Assembly: GCA_021613335.1 (NCBI GenBank)
Contig: JAJTWR010000299.1
Location: forward strand, 1,843,501-1,907,500
Length of the DNA: 64,000 bases
Reading direction: 5' to 3'
Origin: Whitmania pigra
Lineage: Eukaryota; Annelida; Clitellata; Hirudinida; Haemopidae
This document shows positions 49,980 through 64,000 of the stretch, piece after piece. Position numbers and translations under genes: made by a program. Position 1 is the stretch's first letter. Each line of letters begins with the position of its first letter. The notes under the pieces were generated by a model, which saw nothing but the letters and a program-made list of their open reading frames with translations, had not been told where the DNA came from and did not search any database.

Positions 49980-50195
49980 AGCCCTAGAATCTTAAGTCCG
50001 GTTGAATATGGTTGGTTGGAAGGCTAGGAATTGCTTTTGTGAATCTTCTTTGGAATGACTCGACTCCTTGAACAAGATATTTGAGGTGAGGATTCCGTAG
50101 TGGAAAACAACATTCCACCAGTAGTGGTCGAACGTATATAGTGAATGCTTTGGCAAGAACAGTTCTGTCTCCAGAGCTAAAGATAAGATAATATC
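49980..50195 (-). mobile_element. Non-LTR retrotransposon remnant (CR1/jockey-like RT C-terminus)
   Basis: On the minus strand the frame reads GDRTVLAKAFTIYVRPLLVE, then FPLRNPHLKYLVQ and ESFQRRFTKAIPSL. These correspond to the K.F..YVRP.LEY....W.P........E..QRRFTK.I end of CR1/L2/jockey reverse transcriptases. Only this terminal part remains. Confidence 0.85.
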
Positions 50196-51242
50196 TAAAG
50201 GAATGGGAGGTGAAATAATAATAATAGCAAAAAAATAGTTACACTAAAAAATTAAAGTTTGTAAACTGTTTTTTTTTTACAATGTTGGGGGTCATTAATT
50301 AATTCATTCATTCATTACGACCACACAATGGCGTACCAAGGGGGTGCAGTAGGGGCGGCATTTTGAAAGAGTACGTAAAAAATAAAAAATTTGAAAAAAC
50401 GATCACCTCCTTTCCTCAGTGTTTTGAAGAGTCAGATTTCAGAAAGTTCATGATCTTGCAAACAAACACGCCTTTCTCACACCATGTCAAATCCGTTTGA
50501 TGATAATCATGATTGGCATGGTTGATGAAGACGTAGAGAAAAAGTTTTTTGCCGAAAGTAAGATTTTGTAGTAATTTGTGGAAACTTCAGGAAAAGATAA
50601 AATCGGTAGTCTCTTTCAACTTTTGAACTCCACACAGAGATTCTGCTCTTAATATTGTGATCTTGCTGCGTATCTTCTTAGCCCGGGCTATAAAAACTGC
50701 CAGATGAGAACGCTCTTTCTCCAAACTTAAGTTAATGAAAAACCACCTTCGATTATCGATTTTGCCAGTCAAGGCTTACAGACCTGGCAGTCCTCTCTGT
50801 AGATGGACTGAATTTTGAAATTATTACAAAACATGCAGAAAAATTGGGAGAGTTTGTAAATTTTTAACCGGTTGTAAAAATATTTGAGAGCTTTTCGAAA
50901 ACTTGAAGGTCAACAGATTATTAACGGTAATGAGGTGGGGGAAGGACGGCAAGAACAGTTGGTACGCCTCTGCGACCACGCAATTAGTTTGTCACCGCCT
51001 CCATTCCTTTCACTACTGTAAAGTAATTAGTTGTGGAATCACATACATTTTAAGTGACTTGCTTTGCTCCGTCCAAATGATCTCGTTATTCAACGGATAT
51101 TAGTATACCTATCTACCATCAATTTCGATGTTATCAAGTTCTCAGGTTTTACTTTATTCAAAAAAATAGTTTCAATCGAAATCGTCGCAATGAAAGTAAA
51201 ACTGAATATCCAATTGATTAGACAAATGAACAAAATTAACGA
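50196..51242. other. Intergenic
   Basis: No gene recognised; overlapping short frames only. Confidence 0.5.
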
Positions 51243-53264
51243 TTAAGTCCCGTAGCATTTTGATTCTCTATCCAGACCGATTTTGGCAGTTGGATTGTGG
51301 AGGCCAAGAGGAGCAGCCCCAGATGGGTAGTGATTATACAAAGGTCTCTTTGCTGGGCATTCACAGAAGACGCAACAGTTGCTCGGCTGGGCAGTGCAGT
51401 TTTGATCTTCGGTTTCACAGCAAGGATCCAGGAAAGCGGGAGGTCTGCAGCATGTCTCGAGTCCGAGTTTTTCAACTTTGAACTTGTCTTGGGACTTTTA
51501 ACGTAACGAGACATTAAAAAGACATTAACATGCTTAAATTTAAATTGCACATCGCACCGGCTTGGAGTAAGAGTTCATGTATATAGTGGAATACAACACA
51601 GGGTCGAGAGGAGGTGCCTGTGTCAGTACAGAACCAAAAGGACTGTAGATGGCGTGGCCTCCTGCCGATATCATATCTTTCGAAGTCAATTTCGACTGAA
51701 ATGTAAAGTTTTTTAAGTTGGCAACAAGTTATTAGTTGGTGAGCAATGAACCGATTACCACGTGCAATATTTCCTTTGCTCTCTGTTTATGTGAGGGGAA
51801 TATAAAACAGGAAAGAATGTTTTCTTGTGAGCATATTTCCGAAAGATCACAGATATGTCTGCAACAAAGCTTTAACAAATTGAATATATTTTCAGGTAGT
51901 GACGGTGCCACTGTTGTTGTTCACTCCCAAATTAGAAGTTCTAAACTCTACAAGCACGAGCTCATATTTTTCTCGTAAATTGGTGGCGACGTATTTTAAT
52001 GTAAAAGAAGGGTGAAATTCCGATATTAATGTCGTTTTATGATATGGAAACCATTCTATCTAAATTTCAAGTGTCTCTGGAAAGATATAAAATGCTTAAC
52101 AGCAAATGACACTTAATCCGATTATTTCCTTTATTTAAACCGATGTGAACCCATGCATTAATAAGGCGTTCTAGTTTAAGACCTGCTAAGTCATGAGGCG
52201 GTGTTATTGGTTTTGTTGATCAATTGATTTAATTGCAAAAAGAATGAATGTTTAACAATTAAAGTTATAAAACTTTTGATTATAATTTAATTTTACATTA
52301 ATTAAAATAGTGACAAATTCCACAATGCGCCGACATAAACAAACAGCTCGGCCGATGGCAATAAGGATTCCACATGTGTTACACTTCGAGGTGATCCAAG
52401 AATATTGCTGGTCAAGCAGTTCGGGTTGTGAAGACTAACGCTGATTCCAACTTATGCTCCACTTGTTTAGTTTGGGCAATAACATCGATTTTTTATTTTT
52501 TCAATAATCTTAGGAAAGATGTTTTGCTTTGCAAAGTTTCAAATTGCGACAGAACATCTCAAGATTGAATATTTTTCGAAAATTATGCCTTCAATGAGAA
52601 AGTCCTGAGCGAGCCTCGGAACAAGTCGATGAAAGGCGTGTTTCGTCTCAAGTGAATTAAAAGTGATTCGATATAAACACACTTTCACACGAACTTTTGA
52701 AGGAGATTCGTTAAAATGAAGTTTTCGACACTTTGAAGTGAAGCTCATTATTCATCACCTTGTAATAATTAGTGGTTTTTATTCATAATTCTTCTAAATT
52801 ATGGTTACTTTAACTATTTTCTTAACCTTTTTTATATATTTATTACCGTTGATGATATTAATAGATGTTGAAAACCTACCTTTTGATTATAATCAAGGCT
52901 TTCAACTGATCATCCGGGATGCTAAAAGTTCCAATGATGGATTTAGCATCGCATGAAGACAGTGTTATCATCCTCTGAAATTAAATCGTTCATTTTTATA
53001 ACCGGAATCGATTCATCTCCAAATAAACTTAAAAACAAGACACATTTTCCATTATCTCCAAAGCTTTGAGACGATCACATGTCAGTCCAAAAGCGTACAA
53101 AATCCTCGTGGTCTGCAATGTGGAACAATCGGTCAACTCGATTGTTTTGAAGTAAGAAACACACTTCCAATATTTATTTTTTACCTGAAACCCCGAAAAC
53201 CTGCCATTGCTTTGATACAAAGTGTGCAGTTTCTTCTCACTCGAATCTGTTTCCTTTTAATTTG
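51243..53264 (-). CDS. DUF4476-like protein with cysteine-rich C-terminus; ends and one exon unresolved
   Basis: Minus-strand exons, positions approximate. 53264-53187 contains KKLHTLYQSNGRFSGFQ|gtaaaa. 53138-53050 (LTDCSTLQTTRILYAFGL, then RLKALEIMEN) and 52972-52876 (MITLSSCDAKSIIGTFSIP, then LKALIIIKR) follow. Together they look like the helical repeat of DUF4476, with its paired pattern of Phe-containing, D..L.AL units. Then come 51701-51558 (DMISAGGHAIYSPFGSV) and 51495-51243. The last exon has 11 Cys in about 85 residues, clustered as ETCCRP, DPCCE, SNCCVFCECP, and a stop at TAA 51243-51245. Exons 3 and 4 do not join in phase, so an extra short exon must lie between 51706 and 52866, or the two parts are separate genes. 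No start or signal peptide was located. Function unknown. Confidence 0.48.
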
Positions 53265-53509
53265 TTTATTTAATTTAAAAATGTACTCTTTTAATTCTTC
53301 ACAGTTTGCAACTGCCAGCGGTTTAAGTTTGAGATCACGTTTTTGATCATCGGGTCACTTCATACCACAATTTAATCGATTAGCAATAATAACAACAAAC
53401 GATATAATAGTAATCAATAATAACAAACAATAAGAAAAACAGCGTTAGTGATACTTCGTAATGAAATATTCACTCATTATGAAATGAGGCACTGAAAAAC
53501 GTCGCTTTT

Positions 53510-53570
53510 CTCGTTCATAAAAGCATAAATGAATAACTCGTTCATAAAAGCATTAATGAATAACTCGTTT
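53510..53570. repeat. 27-bp tandem repeat, about 2.3 copies
   Basis: The unit begins ctcgttcataaaagcat and ends aatgaataa. Copies are at 53510-53536 and 53537-53563, with one mismatch, then a partial third copy. Confidence 0.9.
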
Positions 53571-53585
53571 ATGTATTCACAAATA

Positions 53586-53601
53586 ACCTGGTTGATCCTG
53601 C
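53586..53601 (+). other. 16-base match to the extreme 5' end of 18S rRNA
   Basis: acctggttgatcctgc equals the near-universal start of eukaryotic small-subunit rRNA. The match stops at once on the 3' side: ctcaaaag here, where 18S continues with cagtag. It is too short to be an rRNA gene. Confidence 0.5.
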
Positions 53602-53838
53602 TCAAAAGATATTCAAATTGGCAATCAGGCATTACGTACGAGGACATCGTGGCTCCTCAATTTTTTGCTCGTTTCTAATCAAGCTGCTTAGTTGACATCG
53701 TTGCCTTGGCAACAGCATAACAAGCGCTAGTTAACATTTTGCCCTGGTTTAAAATTGCTCTGCCAAATCATTTCCTTAATTTGTAATTCATAAACAATTT
53801 ATTTATAAAGTTATATTTCGTGGGTTACGTCAGTAACC

Positions 53839-54117
53839 ATGCCAAATTACGTTCGACAATTTAAATTCCGTCGACAAAGGTTTTCTGGAAACTCTGATGA
53901 GCAGGTGTTAATGGCTTTGGCCATTGTGGCGATATTTTGTGCAGTAATCACTGTCATTCTAGTCATGGTAAATATTCTGCTTCTCATAAAATTGGTAAAT
54001 GACGGAAGAGACAAAGAAAAAGAAAGGGCAGAAAAAAAGAGAAAAGCAAAGCGTGAAGCCAAGGTTTCAAAATCACAGAAGGAATCGCAATACGTCCTTC
54101 AGCCTGATTCTCCGTGA
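53839..54117 (+). CDS. Candidate 92-residue single-pass membrane protein
   Basis: A basic N-terminus (VRQFKFRRQRF) precedes one long hydrophobic helix (about residues 23-53, MALAIVAIFCAVITVILVMV). A highly charged Lys/Arg/Glu cytoplasmic-type helix (residues 56-82, REAK- and KEKERAEKKRK-like) follows. The start lies in a context cagtaaccATGcc. A smooth membrane-then-coiled-charged pattern favours a real small gene, but no family was recognised. It may also be an exon of a larger gene. Confidence 0.42.
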   Translation: MPNYVRQFKFRRQRFSGNSDEQVLMALAIVAIFCAVITVILVMVNILLLIKLVNDGRDKEKERAEKKRKAKREAKVSKSQKESQYVLQPDSP

Positions 54118-55070
54118 GCCTTTCTTCACAGAACAATCGTCAGATAATCATATTGATCTCGCTTCGTCACTTGACACAAAGTTTAGCAATTGTTCATCGA
54201 AATACGATTTTTTAAAATAAAATTTGTTGCGCCAAGTGTTTGAGCAAAACTAAACCTGAAGCTTCTCTGAATATTTAAATTACTAATGAGCACGGTTTGG
54301 CTTCCGCGTGCAATGATTAATATTCATGTGATACAATTATTCGTCTATCACGTGAATAAATTCACACATAATATTCAAGACCAGGCGATTATAATAAATA
54401 GACCAGTACATTTTGAGGTGACCTTCCTAGAAATGCTAGAGTCGCCCGAGAGTGTAACCGGCAATTTAAAATAAACCCCACAAGCACTTAAGAAATGGTG
54501 TTAATATCTGCAAGGCGTTCCTGCAAAATCATGTGCTCCCCAACATTTATCCGTCATTTAAGAACATCGAGTAAACAAAACCGCGAAACAAAAACGGCAG
54601 TGTAGGCACGTCATGACGCATATGCAACGTGCTAGGAATCGGAGAACTTTGCATAATGTTTTATTTTAGATTCTAAGAACTTCATCAATTGATTGGCTGC
54701 TCGTGCGATCCATGAAGTGATTTTACGCTGTTTTATCGGTTAACGCCTGTCACGAACAGTTTAACTGCGCAGTAGAAATTCTAATCAGCTGATCGGTCTT
54801 TTGCGCGTTTCTTATTGTTCCGCGCGTTTCTGCAATGTTGTCGAGTTTTGCGTCTTAATTTTGTTTCGAGTGGCATTTAGTGTTCGGAAAACGACAATCT
54901 CGAGGAGAAATCATATCTATTTCGGAGACGGTTAATTTTTCTGACCTTACTGTTTTTTATTGAACGTAGAATGACTAAGGCTAGTATGCAAGCTTGAGTG
55001 ACATTCATGTGTTCACTCAACTTTAATTGTTCATGATCGTTTTCAGGATTTCAAATTCAATCCGTCTGTT
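54118..55070. other. Intergenic, MEIOC upstream region
   Basis: No gene recognised. The MEIOC promoter and 5' UTR are expected here, possibly with an upstream non-coding exon. Confidence 0.5.
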
Positions 55071-57893
55071 ATGCCCTTTTATCCATCTAGAAATAGTTGT
55101 TCAGACAGGATTTTATCAAATTTATCTGATAAGGAGTTACAGAATGATTGTAATTTGGAATGGAATAATGTGAAGAAATCTTCTGAAATATCAATTTTTG
55201 ACCAGGTAATACCACTTTATTTTTTTTTATGCAATGTTCATTTACCTAAATTGGATTTTTTAAAATGCATTTTGCTCAACTTTTTGCAATCTAGTCCCAA
55301 TCCTCATCAGATGCTCAAGGAGATTACACTGAAATGAATTTGTACCATTCTTTAATGACATCTCCTAACATACGAAATATATGGTCCAGACACGTTAGAG
55401 TTTTTACTATCTTTTTATGAGCAAACTATCACAGTTTTCTATAGATTAAAGTTATTATAAAAACTATTGGTTTCCAGGCTCCAGATTTTCCAACAGATAT
55501 CCATCATTCCTTTGATTGCAATCAGACTGGTGCATCAAAAGCTTTTGAGGACAACGAGGCTTTCACTCCCAAGTCGAACTCTCGCACTTCCGATCCCCTG
55601 TTTTCTGACGAGTGAGTGATGAGTGACTTGTTGATGAAATGGTGTCGATTTCATTCAACGAGCATTGTTCGTTTAAAAGATCCCCATTGGATGCCATAAC
55701 GCAGGACCATGTTTGGACCTCCCTCGGGAGGAACGAGGACAGGAGCATTTCTCCCGGAGCTAAATCGGATCACAATTCGACGTCCTACGGAAGCTTGCAA
55801 CAAAACTCATTTTTGTCCGACATTTTGTTTGCTAGGAGTGAATCTGACCACAAAATTGATGACTTGCCAAACATATGTTGCCATAATAGAGTACACAACG
55901 CATGTGCGAATTGTTCTTCGAACGTTGCCGATGCAGAGGGGACGGGTGCATTTCACGATGCAGGATATTACAGTCCCTTCAGTACCGGCATGAATCTTGC
56001 GTTCGGCTCCGACGATGACGACGATTGTTCCAGGAACCAGAGCTATAAATCGCTCTTTGCTTCTTCTGCCAAGAATAATACAAAAAATCTTTACGAAGCC
56101 GACAAATGTCTGAACAAGGAGAGAAGTTGTGAAGCCAATGTTCTTTGCGACGATGTGTTTCTGGGTGATGTGACGGGAAGCTTCTTGAGGAATTTCGACG
56201 AGATCGACGAAAAATCTCACATGAGAAAGTGGCTGGGCCTGCCTCCTACGAACAGTCCCGTATTGAAGCCGAACTCGAAAGACGTCGATCTCAAAGATTT
56301 CATTCGGAACGGATCTCAAAATTTTCCAAATTTTGAATTTCCTACGGACGGAACGCACTCCGACGTCGGAAGCAATGTTTGCAATAAGATCCATCTGAAT
56401 TCGACTGCGTGTACTCCGGGCGTCTACAGATCGTTCGCCAGGAGCCCGTTCAGTCAGCTGCTAACCAGAGATTTGATGAGACTCCCACCAGCAGTGAGGC
56501 AGCAATATTTGGAGGCTGCTCTGCTTAATATGGATTCCAAGTGTTCTCTTCTGTCGTTCGATAACTGCCAAAACAGTAAGAACGTCGACTTTAATGGAAG
56601 CTCTTGCTACAACTTGCCACTGCAAGAGGGACCCTGTTTTCAACTGAATAACAATTGGCATTTGGGTCAAAATGTCTGCGGAGTGCAGCAGCTTCCTTCG
56701 AACAAGAACCTGTCTTTTTTTTTGAGACCCAACATTTTTACAGGACATCCAGCAAGCCATGCATTTGGTCACCAGATATTTGGCTTCCCCCTTTCTGGAT
56801 ATAGACCCATAAGGTTTGCTACTCTGACGTGGTCGAATAATTTATTATAATTTAGAATAACTTATTTTGTACAATCGTTTGACATTTTTTATTGAAGACG
56901 AAGTGGTCCCTCCAACGAACTTCACATCAGACTCGAAGAATGTTACGAGCAGTTTAAAAACATCGAAAATGAACGCAAAAGGGTAATAGTATTTCATTTC
57001 TTGATATTCTTTAAGAATTTTTGTGAGTTTAGCTATTTATTACTGCTAAAGAAATTTAATTTTAATTTATTCCATGTAATTCATATTGATTGAGCAGAAG
57101 TATATCTTTAAATTGGTTAGACCGAAGCTGAGCTGGCAAGGCAGAATCCAGGAAAAAATGTTTCAAGCGACAACAACAAGACTATTCCTGCACAACTGTC
57201 GCAGAATCCTTCGAGAGTTGATAGGCTGGTCGTAGAGACGATGAAGGAACACTCTAGGGTCGGCGGTTATTTACGTCCCGTATAAACTTTGTTGCGAACG
57301 TTGTTTTAATATTAATATTTTCAGCAGACTTTGTTAACAGCAGTTTATGTTTTTAAAAGGTTGAGACACTCATGGGCAAGATGGAGCATTTGAGATCCAT
57401 GGTTATTCCCCAGTCGGTTTATGTGGCTCTGTCGGATTGGTTCAACGCCGCTTGCAAGGTTCACTCGTGCAGGAAGGACGAGATTATTAATGCCATCAAC
57501 AGACATCAGATTAAAAATCCACAGCAGCAAAAAGAGAAAGGTTTCATCATCCACCTTTGTTACACTTGTGCTTGTATTCTTAGGAGATTTTTGTTATTCA
57601 TCTACATTCTTACTTTTCCACACAAATTTGCAACAGATGTACTTGCATTGGCTTCCTCTCTGGAAGAATTGTCAAAGAAAACTAGAAAGGCCAGAACTGC
57701 TCTCTGGGTGGCCCTGCAAATGGCTAGCTTTGACCTTCCTGAATCCTGTATGAAAGCAGCTTACGCGATGGCCTCCAGGGAGGTGGAGCCTAAAGTACGG
57801 TCCAGCCCCGTGCCCGACGAGGTGAGCACCAAAACAGTAGAGCCAGAAATTAAGGAAGCAGCGTACGACGAGGACTCCGACTGGTTCGAATGA
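55071..57893 (+). CDS. MEIOC: MEIOC (meiosis-specific coiled-coil domain) homologue
   Basis: MEIOC, with the helicase YTHDC2, binds transcripts in germ cells and promotes the mitosis-to-meiosis switch. Eight exons close in frame to about 720 residues: 55071-55205, 55295-55393, 55478-55611, 55680-56813, 56898-56982, 57121-57258, 57360-57540 and 57637-57893. The 1.1-kb exon 4 is a low-complexity, Ser/Asn-rich region, as in the family. The conserved C-terminal domain begins at [20 protein letters not shown] and includes [17 protein letters not shown], then [20 protein letters not shown]. It ends with [20 protein letters not shown] and [10 protein letters not shown]. An acidic tail ends DEDSDWFE. 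Exon 4's acceptor (55678-55679) was chosen by phase. The intron at 57541-57636 is 96 bp and has no stop. Confidence 0.93.
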
Positions 57894-60556
57894 GCCGGTC
57901 GGGGAAATAGAGGTGGACACTTTTCTCACGATTTTTTTCTTTGTTCCTTAAAAGTGTTGCACACGTCCTACGCATAACGAGCATTTCTTATCGTGTGTTA
58001 CAACGGCTGACTAGAGAGCTCCATTAATTTATTCGAAAGACACGTGCTTTGTCGATATCTCTGCCTTGGAGGATAGGATCGGAAGTTGCACGTGCTATTG
58101 TCAACATGCGTGTAGTTTCTCCTATGCTTAACCTAGATAAAGATTTTAGTTAGCTATGCATAATTCGGCCACGTGAGAATGACGGCGCAGTGTCCATAGA
58201 TGTTCGTAGATAATTTATTTGGTAGCCAATTTCAGTAATGTCCGATGTGCTTGCTCATTTCTTTTCGCAACGTCATGTAAAGATTCGAAGCACGTTAATC
58301 GACCTTTTTCTTTCTCTTAAGTAAAGCTTCTAAATTTTTTTCATTTTAATTCCATTTAAAATTAAGGCATTTGCTATTTAAAGCTGTGATAAATTGAGCT
58401 CATTCAGATTTATTAAAATTTTGCGCGTTCAAATTATTTTGGAAATTTTAGCGAGGGAGCGATTGTAGAAAATGGTGAGTAGTCGAGGTCATTAGACTTA
58501 GTTGAATTCTGTATTTTAGATAAAAACTCGTTAGTACTTCTGCTTACATTTTTGAAAGTATGTTTGATGTTACTCTCGATGATGGTGGTGATACCGGATT
58601 TTAATCATCGTACCTTTGTTGTATAAAATTTGATTGCGAGACTATTAGCTACATTTGTGAAAAGATTTCTTTAAAGTGAATGATTTTTAGAATCTGTGGT
58701 GAAGTAACATCACATACATATCAAAATGTTTACATCAGTGACAGAGTTTATGGATTGTTGAAGAACGAGGTTCATTGCTGGGTGTTTTGAAATCTGTGAT
58801 TGGCAACAGTTACGGGTATTCTATGTTGGTGAATAGTCATTCGGGTCTGTTTTCTTTAAATGCTATCTTGAGTAATCATCGTTACGAGTAGTTGACGGCG
58901 GCTGTAATTTATTTTTTCGAATCGAACTTAGTCAAGTGTTATGTATATGTTTCGCATGCATTAGAGTGAGAACCGGTAGGAGACTTTGTTATTGTTTCTT
59001 AATCTTTATGGAAGTGACTATTTTTCATATCTCAGGGCGGAATTGTACTTGTTTACATGCGTTTGAATTAAAAGTGAAGGAACTCCCGATAGTGTTTTGA
59101 ACCGAATTGCCAGTCTATCCAGCGGCACCCTGAGAGGTTTTCATATTGAACTTTTATTTTTGCAACGAATGCAAACAATGAACTTTCTGAAACATTCCAT
59201 TTTCGTGTTAAGTTCACTTTCAGAATTTGTTTAGAATTTTCCCAAAATAACTTTGTCACAATTTCCAGAAGATATTTTTAAATGACTGTTCATGATTTTA
59301 AATGTTACGTTCTAGTCAAAATTTTTATTCGGAGTTGAAAATTTTGCATTTGTGATATTCTAGGCACACTTGATTTGACTATTTTTACCACAAAAGCATT
59401 CGTTGACATTGTTGGGTTTCTGTTTTTTTCCCCAAGCAAATTAAATGATGACATAAGTAAGGCTCATAATAAAAAATATTCTCATGTAAAGGTTAGTGTT
59501 GATCAGAACTCTCTCAAGGATTCCAAAATATCATCAATACCTCATAACGTTTTTGGTAGCCAGACTCTAGCAAAGCTTCAAAATGGATGGTCCTCAAACT
59601 TTGGGTTGTGCACATAATATTAATAATAATGGTAATAATAATAATCAGCTGTTTATTTAAGTTTCTGTCTAAATGTTTCTCAAGATGTGTTGTGCCTCAC
59701 TTCAACTGGTGGCCATAAATTTGCAAACTTTAAGTTGAATGTTACTGTTTCTAAATCGTCTTGCAGTCAACCTCTGATAGTTTTCACAAATTCTTCCAGT
59801 TATATAACCTTAATAAACACTGGCAGAATGTTGTTTGGAATTCAACATTTTGTTGTCTGACCCCAACTCAGGCATCAGATTGAGTTGGCTTTCAAGAAGC
59901 TTTCCGTATTTCCAGACTTCTTTCAGGTCTAAAACGTTGATGACGTTACGAATCATATCTTCAAAGGCTTTTCACACAATAACCTTTTACATCTTCTTCC
60001 GTGTCAATATGAAAGGGTACTCATCATTTTATATGGAGCATTGAAGAGCCAATGTTGGTGAATCCATGTTCGCCAAACAGGGATTTTTAGGCCCCTGAAC
60101 GTGAGGTTTATTTATTGCCCAAGAAAGTTCTGAGGGCGCCCCTTTCGCTTATGTGCACCTACAAGCAACCAAATTATATCAATTTGTTTGTAATGGAAAA
60201 GCAAAATAAAGATCAAGGTTATAATATTTTAAGATCCGTGCGCGTCCCAAAGAATGTCGGGACACTGCACACTTCCCCCTCTTGGCGGCCCGGTTCAGAC
60301 ACTCACATCACCAATGCGTAACCAGAATAATTTGCCTTATCCTACTCTGTTTCTACTACACATTAATAATTTTCTTTTTATTATTATTATCAAACTTGAT
60401 GGTTCCTTAAAAAACAATGACTGTTTAAATAAGTTCTATTTTTTTGAAAATCCCTTGCCATCGGAACCGCCGACAGAAATTTTGGGTCCCTATGTTATAT
60501 AAACTTGGTAACGGATAAAACATTCTTATTGTAATATTTTAATATTTTTAGACCCG
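57894..60556. other. Intergenic, MEIOC 3' flank
   Basis: About 2.7 kb without a recognised gene; short AAT runs near 59620. Frames at 59375-60502 are short, lack motifs and are not called. Confidence 0.5.
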
Positions 60557-60726
60557 AACAGGCATCTGGTGTACATTTATTACATAATAATTGACAATTA
60601 ATAAAATCTCATAATCTAATTTTGTCCTGCTTTACGATTTTGTTGTAAATTAAACGTAACCCTTCCAGTCCTAAAGGGACTCATTTTTTGCTTGCGGGGA
60701 GGCTGCCATTTGAAGTTACGACACTG
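60557..60726 (+). repeat. Dispersed repeat family B, copy 2
   Basis: Direct copy of 6330-6515, with the strongest identity through gcatctggtgtacatttat and aataaaatctcataat. Confidence 0.75.
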
Positions 60727-61428
60727 GGTATATGTAACAACGAGGGTTTCAGTAGTTCTTTTAAAATGAAAATTTATTATAATGTAGAAAATTGGTGTAA
60801 TAAGAAACAAATGCTGGATCTCACTCAAAGTGTGCACGTTAAACACAGTTGCATATTCATTGCGTGAATCGGCAATATCTTTAAGGAGATAAAAATTGAT
60901 CGTGATACTTATATTTTTAAAACCCACAAAAATATTGTTGTCAAATTAAGTAAATTAACAGGAATTTTAATTAAGTTTTTACGTTGATTCATAGAATAAT
61001 TAGGCCTTGTTAAGCTTCTATGTGGCTTGTGGAAAGCTGAAAAGGTGAGCTAAGCAGGTACTGTCAAAACTATTTGGCATTGGTGGTAATCAAATTTATA
61101 ATAATTAAAATATTTTTTTTTTTAATTGAGAAGGGTTGAATGAAACCTTCTAAACATCAATCTAACAAAAATAACTGCAATATATTTCGTGCGTCTCATT
61201 AGTATAAATTAATATGCAATTTAAAATGCACAACTTTAGATGTAGTTCGATTTCGTCCATTTCGTCTTAAGATGACGCTAGATCTTTTTTTTAGAAATTC
61301 GCCAGTAACGTTAATTTTCGTTTGAAATTCCCGAAGTTGTGTGCGAATCTGAGGCCATCGCGTAGATTCGCTTAACATTTTGAAGTTTATCTTTGGCTCT
61401 ACTTAAAACGGCTTCAACTCATACTACG
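60727..61428. other. Intergenic, IGF2BP upstream region
   Basis: AT-rich, with the IGF2BP promoter and 5' UTR expected near its right end. No other gene. Confidence 0.5.

Positions 61429-64000
<2,572 letters not shown>

Larger units (their letters stand above)
53270..53838. other. Intergenic with a tandem repeat and an 18S-like 16-mer
   Basis: Holds the 27-bp tandem repeat and the 16-base identity to the 5' end of eukaryotic 18S rRNA, listed separately. No other gene. Confidence 0.5.

Noticed and set aside
51654..51706. Nitrilase/omega-amidase fragment (GGHAIYSPFG)
   Set aside because: Short resemblance to the GHS.VV.PWG motif only; no catalytic Glu-Lys-Cys context in neighbouring exons, which look like DUF4476.
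55807..56394. 195-codon minus-strand frame
   Set aside because: Antisense shadow of the large MEIOC exon.

Overview
The window is nuclear DNA from an animal. It is AT-rich, and its genes have many short GT-AG introns (often 50-300 bp). There are no operons, ribosome-binding sites or bacterial genes. The gene families (TRPV channel, DM-domain factor, TARBP2/Loquacious, MEIOC, IGF2BP, IGFBP-Kazal-Ig protein) are bilaterian. A probable allatostatin-C-type peptide points to a protostome, perhaps an arthropod or relative. The species cannot be fixed from the sequence alone.

Layout from left to right: SNAPC4 (minus, C-terminus off the left edge, 1-4646). A gene-poor stretch with a hAT-like terminus, a dispersed repeat and two large trinucleotide arrays (4.7-11.7 kb). 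A five-exon DM-domain gene (plus, 11721-13280). The ribosome-assembly factor RPF2 (minus, 16697-19017). A broken alpha-tubulin retrocopy (minus, about 20.96-21.65 kb). A divergent DCP2-like Nudix protein (minus, 22.8-23.5 kb). An intronless protein with four ALYREF-like RRMs (minus, 24714-26249). An IGFBP-Kazal-Ig secreted protein (minus, 28330-30740). A 15-exon TRPV channel (minus, 31544-39610) whose introns carry a hAT transposon remnant and a MITE. A TARBP2/Loquacious-type triple dsRBD protein (plus, 40874-42760). A small prepropeptide ending in an allatostatin-CCC-like motif (minus, 43312-43524). An LRRC74-like leucine-rich-repeat protein (plus, about 45905-49524). A DUF4476-like protein with a Cys-rich tail (minus, 51243-about 53264). 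A small single-pass membrane protein candidate (plus, 53839-54117). MEIOC (plus, 55071-57893). IGF2BP/IMP (plus, 61429 to beyond the right edge).

The genes do not form one pathway. Several act on RNA (DCP2-like, four-RRM protein, TARBP2-like, MEIOC, IGF2BP) and two serve basic transcription or ribosome assembly (SNAPC4, RPF2). Coordinates of internal exons were read by hand from splice consensus and reading phase. For the DM-domain gene, the IGFBP-Kazal-Ig gene, TARBP2 and MEIOC, the summed exon lengths close exactly in frame. The observations most worth a second look are the allatostatin-CCC-like peptide, the tandem ALYREF-like RRM protein, the DCP2-like protein with an altered Nudix box, the DUF4476 plus Cys-rich protein, and two introns that need GC donors.
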